A stretch of 64,000 nt of DNA from Alviniconcha marisindica. Lineage: Eukaryota > Mollusca > Gastropoda > Provannidae. The stretch is from NCBI GenBank assembly GCA_018857735.1, contig JABMCL010001257.1, positions 140,001-204,000 on the forward strand, given 5' to 3'. A program made the position numbers and the translations under genes. Within the stretch, counting starts at the first letter, position 1. Every line of letters starts with the position of its first letter. Positions 54,101-61,559 of the stretch are shown piece by piece. Under the pieces are notes generated by a model, which saw nothing but the letters and a program-made list of their open reading frames with translations, was not told the DNA's origin and did not search any database.

Positions 54101-56697
54101 CTCTTTCCCTTTTCGTCTTCCTTGAAACCTTCTACCGTTCCCCTCCCTGACTCGATTACTCTTGGCTCTCACAACATCCCCTTCTCTGATTCTGCCAGGA
54201 ACCATGGATTCATTCTTGACTCAAAACTGTCCATGAAGAAACACGTCATAAAAATCTGCCAAACTGCTTATTTCGAGCTTAAACGCATTAGTTCAATCCG
54301 CAGGTTTCTCACTGAAGAGGCAACCAAGACTTGTTACTTCCTATATCCTTTCATGGCTTGACTACTGCAACTGTCTCCTCATGGGTACACCTAATTCTGT
54401 CATCCAACCTCTCCAGAAAATTCAGAACTTTGCTGCAAGACTTGTTCTCTTGGCACCCCATCACCAACACTCAACACCTCTCCTGGAAAAACTGCACTGG
54501 CTTCCCATTTCAGAATGTATTAAGTATAAAGTCGCTTGTATGTGTTTCAGTGCTATAAATGGTTCTGGTCCTGCTTACCTCTCTGAACTGCTGCATGTCT
54601 ACACTCCATCTCGTACACTACGCTCTTCTTCTGAAACCCTATGCTGGAAATCCACAATACAAACGCAAGACTCATGGCCCTTCGCGCCTTCTCTTGCTTT
54701 GGACCCCACATTTGGAATTCACTCCCACAAGACCTTAGACACTGCTCAACCCTGTGATCCTTTAAAGCCAAACTGAAAACCTTCCTCTTCTCATGGTATT
54801 TCCATCCTAACAAATATCAGTACCCAGTTTCTGCTACAGTCAGTGTGTGTGTGTGTGTGTGTAGTGCGTTTTGTTTTTGTTTTTTAAATAATACTTTATG
54901 TAAATTGTTTTGGTAGAACTATGCTCTGCATGTGTATAGAATATCATACTTAGGTGAATATGTATCATGTGAGCGCTCAGGGCGTTGATGAGCGCATAAT
55001 AAATGTACATTATTATTATTATTATATACCTGTGTTTGTGTGTATGTGATGATGATGACTGTCAGTTGTGTGTTATGTGTTAGGTATGACAGTTTGCATG
55101 TTACATGCGCTAGTGAAGCAACCAGGTGATCTATCTGCTGTTCATGACCATCGTGACTGCAGGTTGCAGGATGCGATGCTCTTCGTGGTGCAACAAGCAG
55201 TCCGGTGATTGGTCTGTTGCTGGTGACTGTGTGCAGGTTGCATGACATGATGCCCTTTGTGGTGCAACAAGCAGTCTGGTGATTGGTCTGTTGCTGGTGA
55301 CTGTGTGCAGGTTGCATGACGTGATGCCCTTTGTGGTGCAACAAGCAATCCGGTGATTGGTCTGTTGCTGATGACTGTGTGCAGGTTGCATGACGTGATG
55401 CCCTTTGTGGTGCAACAAGCAATCCGGTGATTGGTCTGTTGCTGGTGACTGTGTGCAGGTTGCATGACGTGATGCCCTTTGTGATGCAACAAGCAATCCG
55501 GTGATTGGTCTGTTGCTGGTGACTGTGTGCAGGTTGCATGACGTGATGCCCTTTGTGGTGCAACAAGCAATCCGGTGATTGGTCTGTTGCTGGTGACCGT
55601 GTGCAGGTGACTGTGTGCAGGTTGCACGACCCGCTGCCCTTCGTGGTGCAACAAGCAGTCCGGTGATTGTCTGTTGCTGGTGACTGTGTGCAGGTTGCAC
55701 GAGGCGATGCCCTTTGTGGTGCAACAGCTGCAGCTGCTGTGGAGTGAGCGGATGATTCGTCTGCTGTTCACCGCTCTCTTGGAGTACGTCCAACTCAGCA
55801 CGGCAGAGGCCAGCCGCAAGGCCAGCACTGCCTCCCCCTCCAAGAGTAAGGATCAATGGTTAGGGTGTTGGTGAGACCCACCCATGATGTCGCGTGCAGA
55901 GGCCAGCCGCAAGGCCAGCACTGCCTCCCCCTCCAAGAGTAAGGATCAGTGGTTAGGGTGTTGGTGAGACCCACCCATGATGTCGCGTGCAGAGGCCAGC
56001 CGCAAGGCCAGCACTGCCTCCCCCTCCAAGAGTAAGGATCAATGGTTAGGGTGTTGGTGAGACCCACCCATGATGTCGCGTGCAGAGGCCAGCCGCAAGG
56101 CCAGCACTGCCTCCCCCTCCAAGAGTAAGGATCAATGGTTAGGGTGTTGGTGAGACCCACCCATGATGTCGCGGTGCTGTCCAGCATAATAATAACAAAG
56201 ACTTGAAAGATTTTGATTGTTGATCTGTCATGGATCAACATGAAAGACGTTTCAAGAGAAAGAACAAAGTCTATTGTTTTAATCCCCAGCAGGAGCAGTG
56301 GGAGAATTTTCCTCTCCAGAGTTAACTTTTCATGCTGACTCTTCTCTTGCTGTCTGTTTCACCCCATGTTACAACAGTAACACAGAAAAGACCTCAGTCA
56401 TTCTGCATCCATGGTTACAGCTACAGGTTTTGAAACTTTGATACTCAGATATTCAGTGCTCCTAGGATGGGCAGGAGGACCCAGGGGGAGAGATCCTTTT
56501 AATACATTGGACCTGTGATCTGGAACTCTCTTCCTCTCTCTGTCAGGCATTCATATTCACTTTCTTCTTTCAAGCCAAGACTGAAAACCTACTTCTTCTC
56601 TTCTGCATACTGATCTGTCATTTTCTTTTTTCTCAGAGACTCATTCTACCAACCCATAATCAGTAATGCATGTATTTGGAGAGAGAGAGAGAGAGAG

Positions 56698-56734
<37 letters not shown>

Positions 56735-59700
56735 TGAAATGATCATATCCATATGTAAGCACTACAGGCTTTTATGAGATGGGATGCCATACATAATCTG
56801 TTATTCTATAATTTCTAATGATAACCTCCACTGAACTTCACACTTTCAGACTGCTTTTTGATACCACAAGCATTGCATAAAAGAGTTTTTGACATACATG
56901 CACATTATAGTTACCTTGATGATTTTCAAAGTCACAGAAATACTGGTAAAAAAATAGCATTTTTATTTTTGCTGTGCTGAAAGTGACTTGACTGAAATTT
57001 TACTCTTCTGCTCTCATAAGGAACGTTTTTTGTTTGTTTCTTGTGTCCATTTTTTTAAAATGTTGTTTTGTTTTCCAGTTTGTTTTTGTTCTTGTCTAAA
57101 ATTGTTTTCTGTTTTGTTTTCCAACTTGATTTATGTGTGCTACTGTGGCATCACCACACAAATGATGTGGTACATAACATTCCCTGTGTCTTTGGCCTGA
57201 TGACAAAGGGCTTATGACAGAGTTCCTACCCCAGTCTCCATGTCACAGTATGTTCCCAGTGTCTTTGGCCTGATGACAAAGGGCTTATGACGGCGTCCTT
57301 ACCCCAGTTTCTGTGTCGCCTTACCCCAGTCTCTGTAACATAGTGAGTATATGTTCCCAGTGTCTTTGGCCTGATGACAAAGGGCTTATGACAGCGTCCT
57401 TACCCCAGTCTCTGTATCATAGTGAGTATATGTTCCCAGTGTCTTTGGCCTGATGACAAAGGGCTTATGACAGCGTCCTTACCCCAGTCTCTGTAACATA
57501 GTGAGTATATGTTCCCAGTGTCTTTGGCCTGATGACAAAGGGCTTATGACAGCGTCCTTATCCCAGTCTCTGTATCATAGTGAGTATATGTTCCCAGTGT
57601 CTTTGGCCTGATGACAAAGGGCTTATGACGGTGTCCTTACCCCAATTTCTGTATTGCCTTACCCCAGTCTCTGTAACATAGTGAGTATATGTTCCCAGTG
57701 TGTTTGGCCTGATGACAAAGGGCTTATGACAGCGTCCTTATCCCAGTCTCTGTAACATAGTGAGTATATGTTCCCAGTGTCTTTGGCCTGATGACAAAGG
57801 GCTTACGACAGTGTCCTTACCCCAGTCTCCGTGTCACAGTGAGTATATGTTCCCAGTGTCTGTGGCCTGATGACAAAGGGTTTATGACAGTGTCCTTACC
57901 CCAGTCTCCGTGTCACAGTGAGTATATGTTCCCAGTGTCTGTGGCCTGATGACAAAGGGTTTATGACAGTGTCCTTACCCCAGTCTCCGTGTCACAGTGA
58001 GTATATGTTCCCAGTGTCTGTGGCCTGATGACAAAGGGTTTATGACAGTGTCCTTACCCCAGTCTCTGTGTCACAGTGAGTTGGCTGTTGGTGGCTGCCG
58101 AGGCCAATTCTTGTCACGCTCATTTCAAAAACACTTCTGCTTGGGTTTCCCATTTTATTTTCTCTGCAAACTACGTGACATGATTTTTGAAAGAAACAGA
58201 ATTGGAATCAGAAACACCTGCGCATGTCACTGGTATTCATGTTATTTGTTTCTATGGTATTATTCTTTGTGTTATCAGTATTTATATTGTTCAGTGTTTT
58301 GTTTTACCACTGTTTACATTATCTTGTGTTAACAGTGAGTGCATTATTAGTTTAATATAAATTTTTGTATCCAATTTTCATTTGTGTTTTTCTTATGGTT
58401 ATAAGTGTTTTTGTCATTCAGTAGTTTGTGTTATCAGAGTGCATTATGCGATGTTTTGTGTTATTAGTGTTCTACATTATCCTTTTATAAAAAAAATGTA
58501 GGCAATGCTTTTGCAAACATTGACCAGTTTCTTTGTGTTATAAGTGAGTTTATTATGTGGTACGTGTTTGGGCCCTCTCTCATTCTATGACTGAGGTTGG
58601 TGAGAGTGAATGTATTTTGAATCTTCCCCATGATCCTGTATGTTGGATCTTCCCCATGATCCTGGATGTTGACTCTTCCCCTTAATCCTGTATGTGAGGC
58701 AAAAGTCCCAGGCTACCGTACCACAATGAAGAGACCCAGATTATGTGCAAAGGATTGAAGTGGTGATATGACTGTAAAGCTGAAAAGGAAAAAAAAGAAG
58801 TGAGAAAAAAGGAAGGAAGAAATGAAGAAGGAAAGGTTAATTTGTCGACTGGAGAGGATGTTACCATTGACTGAAACATCTGATCATTCCATCCTCTTTC
58901 TTTTCTTTTTCCTCCTCATTTTGTTGTTGAAATTTTAGACTTTGGAACTTGTAAAAGTGCTTTGAAACCAAAGGTTTACTGGGTGCTGTTGCCAAAAATA
59001 TTTCAATGTTATTATTATCATCAACTGTTTCCTCTACAGACATTCTAAAGAAAGCATTTGAAAAAGCATCCAGCAAAAGCAACGGACCCAAAATCAAGTT
59101 GGAGAGCTCCATCTCCATGGCAACATGTCTCCCCTGTGCGCTGTACAGAACCACGCTGCAGACCCTGACGGAACTGCGCATGGACATCTTGGGGGGTGAG
59201 TTACGCAGACCGCCGGGCCATGAGGACTGTTGCTGCCGGGCTGGACCACTTCGTTGGCTGAACCAAAGAATGTTCATCACGAACCATGTTCAGTTCGTTT
59301 CAGTTCAAGATGGTATCTGTGTGCTCGGAAAAACCCATATGCGCTCCACCCTGTCTCTCAGAAGTTTTCCCCAATGTTGCCTTTGAAACGGTTCCAATGT
59401 TCGTCTGATTGACGATGGCCCTCTCTCATCCTTTTGAGGAAGATCGTCGATTGTTTGAACCATGAACCTGCAGAAGTTGAATTGTTTTCACTGGCCTGTT
59501 GGGCTAGTGAATAGGAAAACCCACTAGCCTGAAGAAATTGGAAGTTGCCACAGATTTTGACCAATTATATATTTATTTATTTTAAATGAAAATCGTATAT
59601 CCATTTTACACTGGGTTTCATTTTCACAGTTGCTGTCCATTCATTCATGTACACTTTGCTGTATTGTTTGCAGCAGCAGATCTGAGTCGCATGGAGACAC

Positions 59701-60181
59701 ATTACTGTGCAATTTGTGGCGGCAGGTCTGAGTTACACGGAGACTCTGCTGCCCATCCTCTGGCGCTTCCTGTGTGACCTTGGCCCTGGCTGCGGCATCA
59801 AGACCTTCCTGGAACTCCTGTCGCAGACCCCCAACTCTACCATCCACCCCATCTTCTCCCTCCTCACCCTCTTCTGCGAGACCGCCAGCCACCTCATCAC
59901 GTTAGTTTTCTTCTTCTTTGGCCTTGTCTTTAAACCAGCTCAGAAACCCTACTTAGAAACTTGGAAAAGTAAACAAGTGGTGTGGAATGCTGCCTTGGTG
60001 CTCATCAATACCCTGAGTGCGCATATGATACATATTAATGTAAGTACAATATTTTATACACACATAGAGCACAGTCCTACCAAAACAACTTACATAAGGT
60101 ATTATATGGAAACACACACACACACAAACACGCACATAAACACACACATACACTCACACATAAACACACACACATACACAC

Positions 60182-60214
<33 letters not shown>

Positions 60215-60563
60215 CACTCACTGACTTTAGCAGAAACTGGGCATTGACATTAGTTGGGGCGGAAATACTGTGAGAAGAGGAAGGTTTTTAGTTTGGCTTT
60301 AAAAGATGACAGGGTTGAGCAGTACCTAAGGTATTGTGGGATTGTATTCCAAATGTGGGGTCTAAAGCAATAACCATGCAGGTTATGTCAAGGTAATGAC
60401 ACCATGCTGTGGGTTGCTGTCACCCTGTTGTCTTTGTGCTGTAGGACCCTGGATGACATGGAGATGTACGAGCAGCAGCAGGTGTTCTCCATGAAGGACT
60501 ACCTCAGGATGAGTGAGTTCCTCAACCTCTTTGTCTTCAGGGTCATCTGGAACTCTCTCATTG
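28973..60563 (+). CDS. UBE3B: UBE3B orthologue, N-terminal half (17 exons; gene continues past the window)
   Basis: HECT-type E3 ubiquitin ligase UBE3B transfers ubiquitin from an E2 to substrates through a thioester; mammalian UBE3B acts at mitochondria and binds calmodulin. Seventeen exons join with consistent phases to about 558 codons. Residues 38-48 form an IQ motif (I-Q-x3-R-G-x3-R), the calmodulin-binding element of the family. Diagnostic matches to UBE3B are NIMGHLN (exon 7), the [13 protein letters not shown] block (exon 13), FLNLFVF-VIW (exon 17) and many helical-repeat residues between. The C-terminal HECT domain and catalytic cysteine are not in the window. About 20-25 residues expected between exons 4 and 5 (the RFEKLC-SMD region of the family) were not found. 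Introns are large and carry tandem arrays that often start at splice sites. Numbering here ignores the missing piece. Confidence 0.95.
29160..29745. repeat. 48-bp minisatellite, about 12 copies (UBE3B intron 1)
   Basis: The unit is TTTAATTTCTTTAAACAGTT then TATTTATTCTGGTTTTGCTC then TGGTGTTG. Each unit has a T-rich tract followed by AAACAG, which resembles a 3' splice site. Confidence 0.95.
30223..30272 (+). CDS. UBE3B: UBE3B exon 2 (rest of IQ motif)
   Basis: Acceptor TGTTCCTTGCAG. The exon codes [16 protein letters not shown] and two bases of Arg. It continues TIQ of exon 1 into a complete IQ consensus. Donor GTGAAC, phase 2. Confidence 0.88.
30605..30806. repeat. 34-bp minisatellite ending on the exon 3 acceptor
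   Basis: The unit is TTGTTCTCTACACCTGTGTC then TGTTCCATTCTCCA, about 6 copies. The last unit changes into CTACACCTGCATCTGTGCAG, so the repeat supplies the pyrimidine tract of exon 3. Confidence 0.9.
30807..30877 (+). CDS. UBE3B: UBE3B exon 3
   Basis: The first G completes Arg56. GEMDHVL then an acidic loop and SPVLIP follow, aligning with the R-E-I-D-D-F-F region of the family. Donor GGTAAAT, phase 1. Similarity is modest and the phase fit is the main support. Confidence 0.7.
31126..31186. repeat. (CA)n microsatellite
   Basis: Pure CA tract in UBE3B intron 3. Confidence 0.95.
31347..31402 (+). CDS. UBE3B: UBE3B exon 4
   Basis: The acceptor GATTACAG is followed 6 bp on by a second in-frame CAG. 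The exon reads [19 protein letters not shown], which aligns with the Y-K-V-x-R-K-F-L-x-I segment of UBE3B. Its 3' end is uncertain. The donor GTATCG at 31,403 is weak, but it is phase 0, as exon 5 requires. Confidence 0.6.
31403..33715. repeat. 48-bp GT-rich minisatellite, about 48 copies, from the exon 4 donor
   Basis: The unit is GTTGTAAAGGGTGTGGACTG then (TG)n, ATGGGGTG and CTGTATGCAG. A diverged first unit (GTATCGGTTTAAAGGGTGTG) starts exactly at the proposed exon 4 donor. Units after about 32,680 show many single-base losses. Confidence 0.93.
33716..35200. repeat. Two related 31-bp arrays
   Basis: At 33,900-34,480 the unit is GTTAGAGACCAGGGTGTTAG then ACACCAGAGCT. At 34,600-35,195 it is GTTAGAGACCAGGGGTGTTG then GGACTGGAGAC. 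The two types share GTTAGAGACCAGG. The join around 34,200-34,620 is irregular. Confidence 0.93.
35244..35970 (+). repeat. 104-bp array of the exon 5 acceptor and exon start, 7 partial copies
   Basis: Each unit carries the last part of intron 4 (GACTGTGTTTAG), the first 48 bp of exon 5 through TTGCCATGG, then TTATGGTGACTACACCAACC. Starts of the exon-like part are at 35,244, 35,348, 35,452, 35,556, about 35,659, 35,763 and 35,867. The true exon at 35,971 is the eighth. Partial copies differ by two G/A changes from the true exon. Confidence 0.93.
35971..36075 (+). CDS. UBE3B: UBE3B exon 5
   Basis: [10 protein letters not shown] then the [15 protein letters not shown] stretch aligns with the W-Y-V-S-L-A and W-I-Q-Q-I-K-N-I-L-W-Y-C-C block of UBE3B. 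105 nt, phase 0 at both ends. Acceptor GTGTTTAG, donor GGTGAGA. Confidence 0.9.
36076..38631. other. UBE3B intron 5
   Basis: Mostly AT-rich unique sequence without recognisable genes. Poly-C lies at 36,814-36,834. A CA/GCAC-rich stretch lies at 38,370-38,550. Confidence 0.5.
38632..38731 (+). CDS. UBE3B: UBE3B exon 6
   Basis: Reads [20 protein letters not shown] then [13 protein letters not shown], matching the M-L-V-T-F-T-D-T-S-T-W-K block of the family. Acceptor CTCTACAG, donor GGTGAGT, phase 1. Confidence 0.95.
38735..39600. repeat. 47/50/53-bp minisatellite starting at the exon 6 donor
   Basis: The unit is ACTCTGTTGCTGCTGTTCCA then CTGACTAGACATGAGTTTGT then GTTGTCG. Length varies by 3-bp steps in the TTGCTG run. 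The first unit begins within a few bases of GTGAGT. Confidence 0.95.
39785..40095. repeat. 20-bp minisatellite, about 15 copies
   Basis: The unit is CAGTCACCAGCATCTGTGTG with GCG/GTG/GTA variants, in UBE3B intron 6. Confidence 0.95.
40400..40720. repeat. 46-bp minisatellite, about 7 copies
   Basis: The unit is GAGGGAGTGTTTATGGATTG then GGTGTGGATGGGAGTGCTGT then ATGCCT, in UBE3B intron 6. Two further short duplications (about 85 and 75 bp) follow at 40,795-41,110. Confidence 0.93.
41200..41285 (+). CDS. UBE3B: UBE3B exon 7
   Basis: Reads [20 protein letters not shown] then TKGLYPTLE, matching the C-A-N-I-M-G-H-L-N block of the family. Acceptor TTGGGCAG, donor GAG/GTCAGT, phase 0. Confidence 0.95.
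41286..41460. repeat. 13-bp repeat that starts at the exon 7 donor
   Basis: The unit is GTCAGTCACACCT with variants, about 12 copies. The first copy's GTCAGT is the exon 7 splice donor itself. Confidence 0.85.
41671..41965. repeat. 36-bp minisatellite reaching the exon 8 acceptor
   Basis: The unit is ACTGCCGTGTGTCTGTGTGT then TGATAGACACTCGGTC, 8 copies. The last unit reads ACTGCCATGTGTCTGTGT and runs into TGTCTCAG of exon 8. Confidence 0.93.
41975..42057 (+). CDS. UBE3B: UBE3B exon 8
   Basis: Reads [20 protein letters not shown] then AVLTVAV and two bases of Arg. The family has I-L-L-T-R-G-L-A-R-x-x-P here. Donor GGTACAT, phase 2. Confidence 0.94.
42060..42215. repeat. CA/GCAC-rich 30-bp repeat
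   Basis: CACATGCACGCACACACG then CACATGCACAGA repeated about 5 times, just after the exon 8 donor. Confidence 0.9.
42245..42710. repeat. 18-bp minisatellite, about 25 copies
   Basis: The unit is GTGAGATTGTTCACTGTA with single-base variants. It ends about 20 bp before the acceptor of exon 9. Each unit contains a GTGAGA donor-like hexamer. Confidence 0.95.
42734..42839 (+). CDS. UBE3B: UBE3B exon 9
   Basis: Completes Arg and reads [20 protein letters not shown] then [15 protein letters not shown], matching the F-S-D-N-L and I-H-I-M-S-V-P-A block. Acceptor TTGCTTTCAG, donor GGTGAGG, phase 0. Confidence 0.95.
43195..43680. repeat. 48-bp minisatellite, about 10 copies
   Basis: The unit is ACTGATGATGACTTTACAAA then CATGAACCTAAAGTTGCTAG then GTTGTTTG. 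In later units ACTTTACAAA becomes ACTAGGCAAA. It lies in intron 9. Confidence 0.94.
44175..44295 (+). CDS. UBE3B: UBE3B exon 10
   Basis: Reads [20 protein letters not shown], then [18 protein letters not shown] and one base. The family has S-L-E-G-C-H-T-L-C-L-M-G-N here. Acceptor GATTCGGCAG, donor ATGG/GTAGGT, phase 1. A partial look-alike of the start (GTGATGCCTG) occurs 60-100 bp upstream. Confidence 0.95.
44281..46318 (+). repeat. About 40 tandem copies of the exon 10 donor junction (52-bp unit)
   Basis: The unit is CTCTCTGTCTCATGGGTAGG (or GGTATG), then TGGGCACTTC and (TC)-rich CCATCAT. CTCTGTCTCATGG is the last 13 bp of exon 10 and GGTAGGTGGG is its 5' splice site. A longer exon piece, from ACGCTGGAGG to CTCATGG, recurs at 45,111-45,139. 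It follows a TATGTATCACTTTCTG segment that also closes the array at 46,281, so the whole block was itself duplicated. Confidence 0.95.
46590..46835. repeat. 20-24-bp GT-rich repeat
   Basis: The unit is GTGTGTGTGTAGGTAGAT with minor variants, in intron 10. Confidence 0.93.
47311..47345 (+). CDS. UBE3B: UBE3B exon 11
   Basis: 35 nt completing a codon and reading [12 protein letters not shown]. It continues LCLM of exon 10 as the family's L-C-L-M-G-N-L-L-H-L-G. Acceptor GTGCTGTGCAG, donor GGTAAGC, phase 0. Confidence 0.9.
47725..47754 (+). CDS. UBE3B: UBE3B exon 12 (30-nt microexon)
   Basis: Reads [10 protein letters not shown], fitting the E-E-E-T-D-G-F-V segment of UBE3B. Acceptor GTTGTGTTCCAG, donor GTGAGT, phase 0 at both ends. 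Short, but the position, phase and splice sites are all right. Confidence 0.85.
47755..47980. repeat. 110-bp tandem duplication starting at the exon 12 donor
   Basis: GTGAGTTTTTACCTCTGGTC at 47,755 recurs as GTCAGTTTTTACCTCTGGTC at 47,865. The next partial start GTCAGTTTTTAC is at about 47,975. Confidence 0.9.
47990..50690. repeat. 2.7-kb purine-rich arrays (32-bp then about 28-bp units)
   Basis: Up to about 49,000 the unit is GGTGGGAGGAAGAGGGTGGG then ACACAGAGAGCA. From 49,090 it is GACACAGAGATGGTG followed by a run of G of variable length and GGCA. The + strand is almost pure purine. Open frames of up to 968 codons across it are artefacts. Confidence 0.95.
50755..50867 (+). CDS. UBE3B: UBE3B exon 13
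   Basis: Reads [20 protein letters not shown], then [17 protein letters not shown] and two bases of Arg. The [13 protein letters not shown] stretch is identical to vertebrate UBE3B. Acceptor TCTGATATGCAG, donor AGAG/GTCAGT, phase 2. Confidence 0.97.
50868..51160 (+). repeat. Four extra copies of the exon 13 donor junction with (TG)n
   Basis: TACTGGGCTGGTTCTCACAG then AGAACTAATCAGAGGTCAG(TG)n. Copies start near 50,927, 50,982, 51,038 and 51,095; the true exon end is at 50,834-50,867. Unit length varies with (TG)n. Confidence 0.95.
51600..55026 (+). mobile_element. L2/CR1-type LINE, nearly full ORF2, degenerate
   Basis: It lies in UBE3B intron 13. An endonuclease region ([15 protein letters not shown], then LLTETC; GDFNFH near 52,370; SDHTA near 52,560) is followed by reverse transcriptase (52,700-54,000: [39 protein letters not shown]) and a C-terminal region with [14 protein letters not shown]. 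The 3' UTR ends with a GAGCGC hairpin, AATAAA-like sequence and (ATT)n. Defects are frameshifts near 52,010 and 52,690, a TAG at about 53,866 in the PQGS motif, and a 48-bp insertion at 53,651-53,698. APE-type endonucleases of this group nick DNA for target-primed reverse transcription. Confidence 0.93.
55160..55693 (+). repeat. 74-bp array of the exon 14 acceptor, 7 partial copies
   Basis: Each unit has TGGTGACTGTGTGCAG, then GTTGCATGACGTGATGCCCT and TTGTGGTGCAACA, then non-exonic AGCAATCCGGTGATTGGTCT. Copies start at 55,160, 55,234, 55,308, 55,382, 55,456, 55,530 and about 55,617. The functional exon is at 55,694. Confidence 0.93.
55694..55845 (+). CDS. UBE3B: UBE3B exon 14
   Basis: Completes Arg and reads [20 protein letters not shown] then [14 protein letters not shown] and a Ser/Ala/Lys-rich tail ([12 protein letters not shown]). 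The family has K-Q-L-Q-F-L-W-G-V-P-L-I-R-I-F-F. Donor AAGA/GTAAGG, phase 1. Confidence 0.93.
55804..56174 (+). repeat. 93-bp array of the exon 14 donor, 4 copies
   Basis: The unit is GCAGAGGCCAGCCGCAAGGC, then CAGCACTGCCTCCCCCTCCA, AGAGTAAGGATCA and intron sequence ending GATGTCGCGT. The first copy is the true exon end. Copies 2-4 begin at 55,896, 55,989 and 56,082. Confidence 0.95.
56275..56420 (+). mobile_element. tRNA-derived SINE, 5'-truncated fragment
   Basis: Starts inside the B-box region (TTTAATCCCCAGCAGGAGCA) and continues with the SINE body (AATTTTCCTCTCCAGAGT). It is a diverged copy of the family at 6,715. Confidence 0.7.
56490..56735 (+). mobile_element. LINE ORF2 C-terminal fragment with (GA)n(GT)n
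   Basis: Translation gives a diverged L-x-N-S-L-P-x-x-V-R-x-S...L-K-T-Y-F-F pattern, the terminal motif of L2/CR1-like ORF2. It is followed by (GA)n and (GT)n at 56,680-56,733. Confidence 0.5.
57185..58085. repeat. 79-bp minisatellite, about 11 copies
   Basis: The unit is TGTTCCCAGTGTCTTTGGCC, then TGATGACAAAGGGCTTATGA, CAGCGTCCTTACCCCAGTCT and CTGTAACATAGTGAGTATA. Two units carry an extra 26-bp CCTTACCCCAG piece. It lies in UBE3B intron 14. Confidence 0.94.
58086..59039. other. UBE3B intron 14, 3' part
   Basis: T-rich unique sequence with a short triplication (GATCTTCCCCATGATCCTG) at about 58,620-58,690. No gene is seen. Confidence 0.5.
59040..59195 (+). CDS. UBE3B: UBE3B exon 15
   Basis: Completes Asn, then [20 protein letters not shown] and [20 protein letters not shown]. 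The family has L-L-K-R-A-F-Q-K and L-Y-Q-T-S-L-T-T-L-T-Q-I-R-L-Q-I-L. Acceptor TTTCCTCTACAG, donor GGTGAGT, phase 1. Confidence 0.95.
59196..59725. other. UBE3B intron 15
   Basis: No repeat array and no other gene recognised. One of the few introns here without a minisatellite. Confidence 0.6.
59726..59900 (+). CDS. UBE3B: UBE3B exon 16
   Basis: Reads [34 protein letters not shown] and [10 protein letters not shown]. The family has [24 protein letters not shown]. Acceptor GGCGGCAG, donor GTTAGT, phase 2. Confidence 0.96.
59995..60372 (-). mobile_element. L2/CR1-type LINE 3'-UTR/ORF2-end fragment
   Basis: Reverse-strand match to the 3' end of the copy at 8,797-10,735. It shares the CATATGATACATATTAATGT-like segment, the CACAGTCCTACCAAAACAAC segment, CA repeats and the C-terminal coding region. 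It lies in UBE3B intron 16 and is truncated on both sides. Confidence 0.85.
60445..60563 (+). CDS. UBE3B: UBE3B exon 17 (last in window)
   Basis: Reads [20 protein letters not shown], then [20 protein letters not shown]. The family has L-D-D-I-E-V-Y-E-E-Q and S-S-F-L-N-S-F-V-F-K-M-I-W. Acceptor TTGTGCTGTAG, donor GGTGAGT, phase 1. The next exon is not in the remaining 3.4 kb. Confidence 0.96.
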
Positions 60564-61559
60564 GTGAGTCACTTAGCCCCCCCCCCCCCACCCCCACCCC
60601 CCACCCACTCCTCTTGCTCACACTCTTTTTCATTTTTACCTCTTTCCACCTCTCCTCCATCCTCTCTCTGTCTTTTTCTCTCTCATTTTACCCTGATGTG
60701 ACCTACTTAGCTGCCAACCACTACATTTTGACCGTAGTTTGCTACGCCCAAGAGCACTGCACTATGCTGCTACGCTCATGATCATATCACTACGTTCTCC
60801 CTCAGAAAAGCAAAAATTGTTTATTTTCAATCCCATGCGTTCGTGTGGGCATCAAATTCACCAGCAACCGGTTGTGCATGTGCCTTTTTGTGTCTGAGAT
60901 GCTGGTTGTGCCACAGCCAATTGGCGTTCACATTTTAACCAGCTGACCCATCGTAGCGTTCAGTTCAATTCCCGCTTTTATGCGTCACCTCCTGGCGAGA
61001 TGACTTCCGTTTTCAATCATTTCAAATCGCCATGCCGAAGTGAGAAGCCGAAAGCGAGCTCCCAGGTGATGAATCTCACCAAAAAACCGCACACCAGAAT
61101 TTCCAGGAAGAGTATTATGCAGAACAGTTTCTGTGCGTTGTACGATCAACGCAGAGCGCCAAGCATGTGAAGTGCAGCACCTGTTTCTTCAGTTCTTGGG
61201 ACTTTTCTGTCGCCCATGGCGGAATGTACGACGTCGAACAACATGACAACTTGAAGCGTCACATCAACAAAGGAAAAGCAATAGGAAGTACGCTGAAGAT
61301 TTCCCATTCATTTTTATGGGTTGTGACATAATTTGAACGGAGATGCTTTTCACAAATTTCTTTGTCGTGCACAACATCACTCTCTCTGCAGCCAATCATG
61401 ACATCTGTTCTGGCACACATTTCCGCAAAAGCGAATTGCGAAGGATGACCGTATATGTACGCTACGCTCAAAATCTAATCACTACGCTTAAAATCTGATT
61501 TTGCTACGCTAAACTCTAGTGAAGGGTTGGCAGCTCTGGACCTACAACACAGCTGACTG
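60564..61559. other. UBE3B intron 17, no gene seen
   Basis: Starts with C-rich sequence (60,578-60,605). The segment 60,720-61,510 has related ends (CTACGCTCA motifs at about 60,770 and 61,460-61,510) and may be an unrecognised element. Confidence 0.35.
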
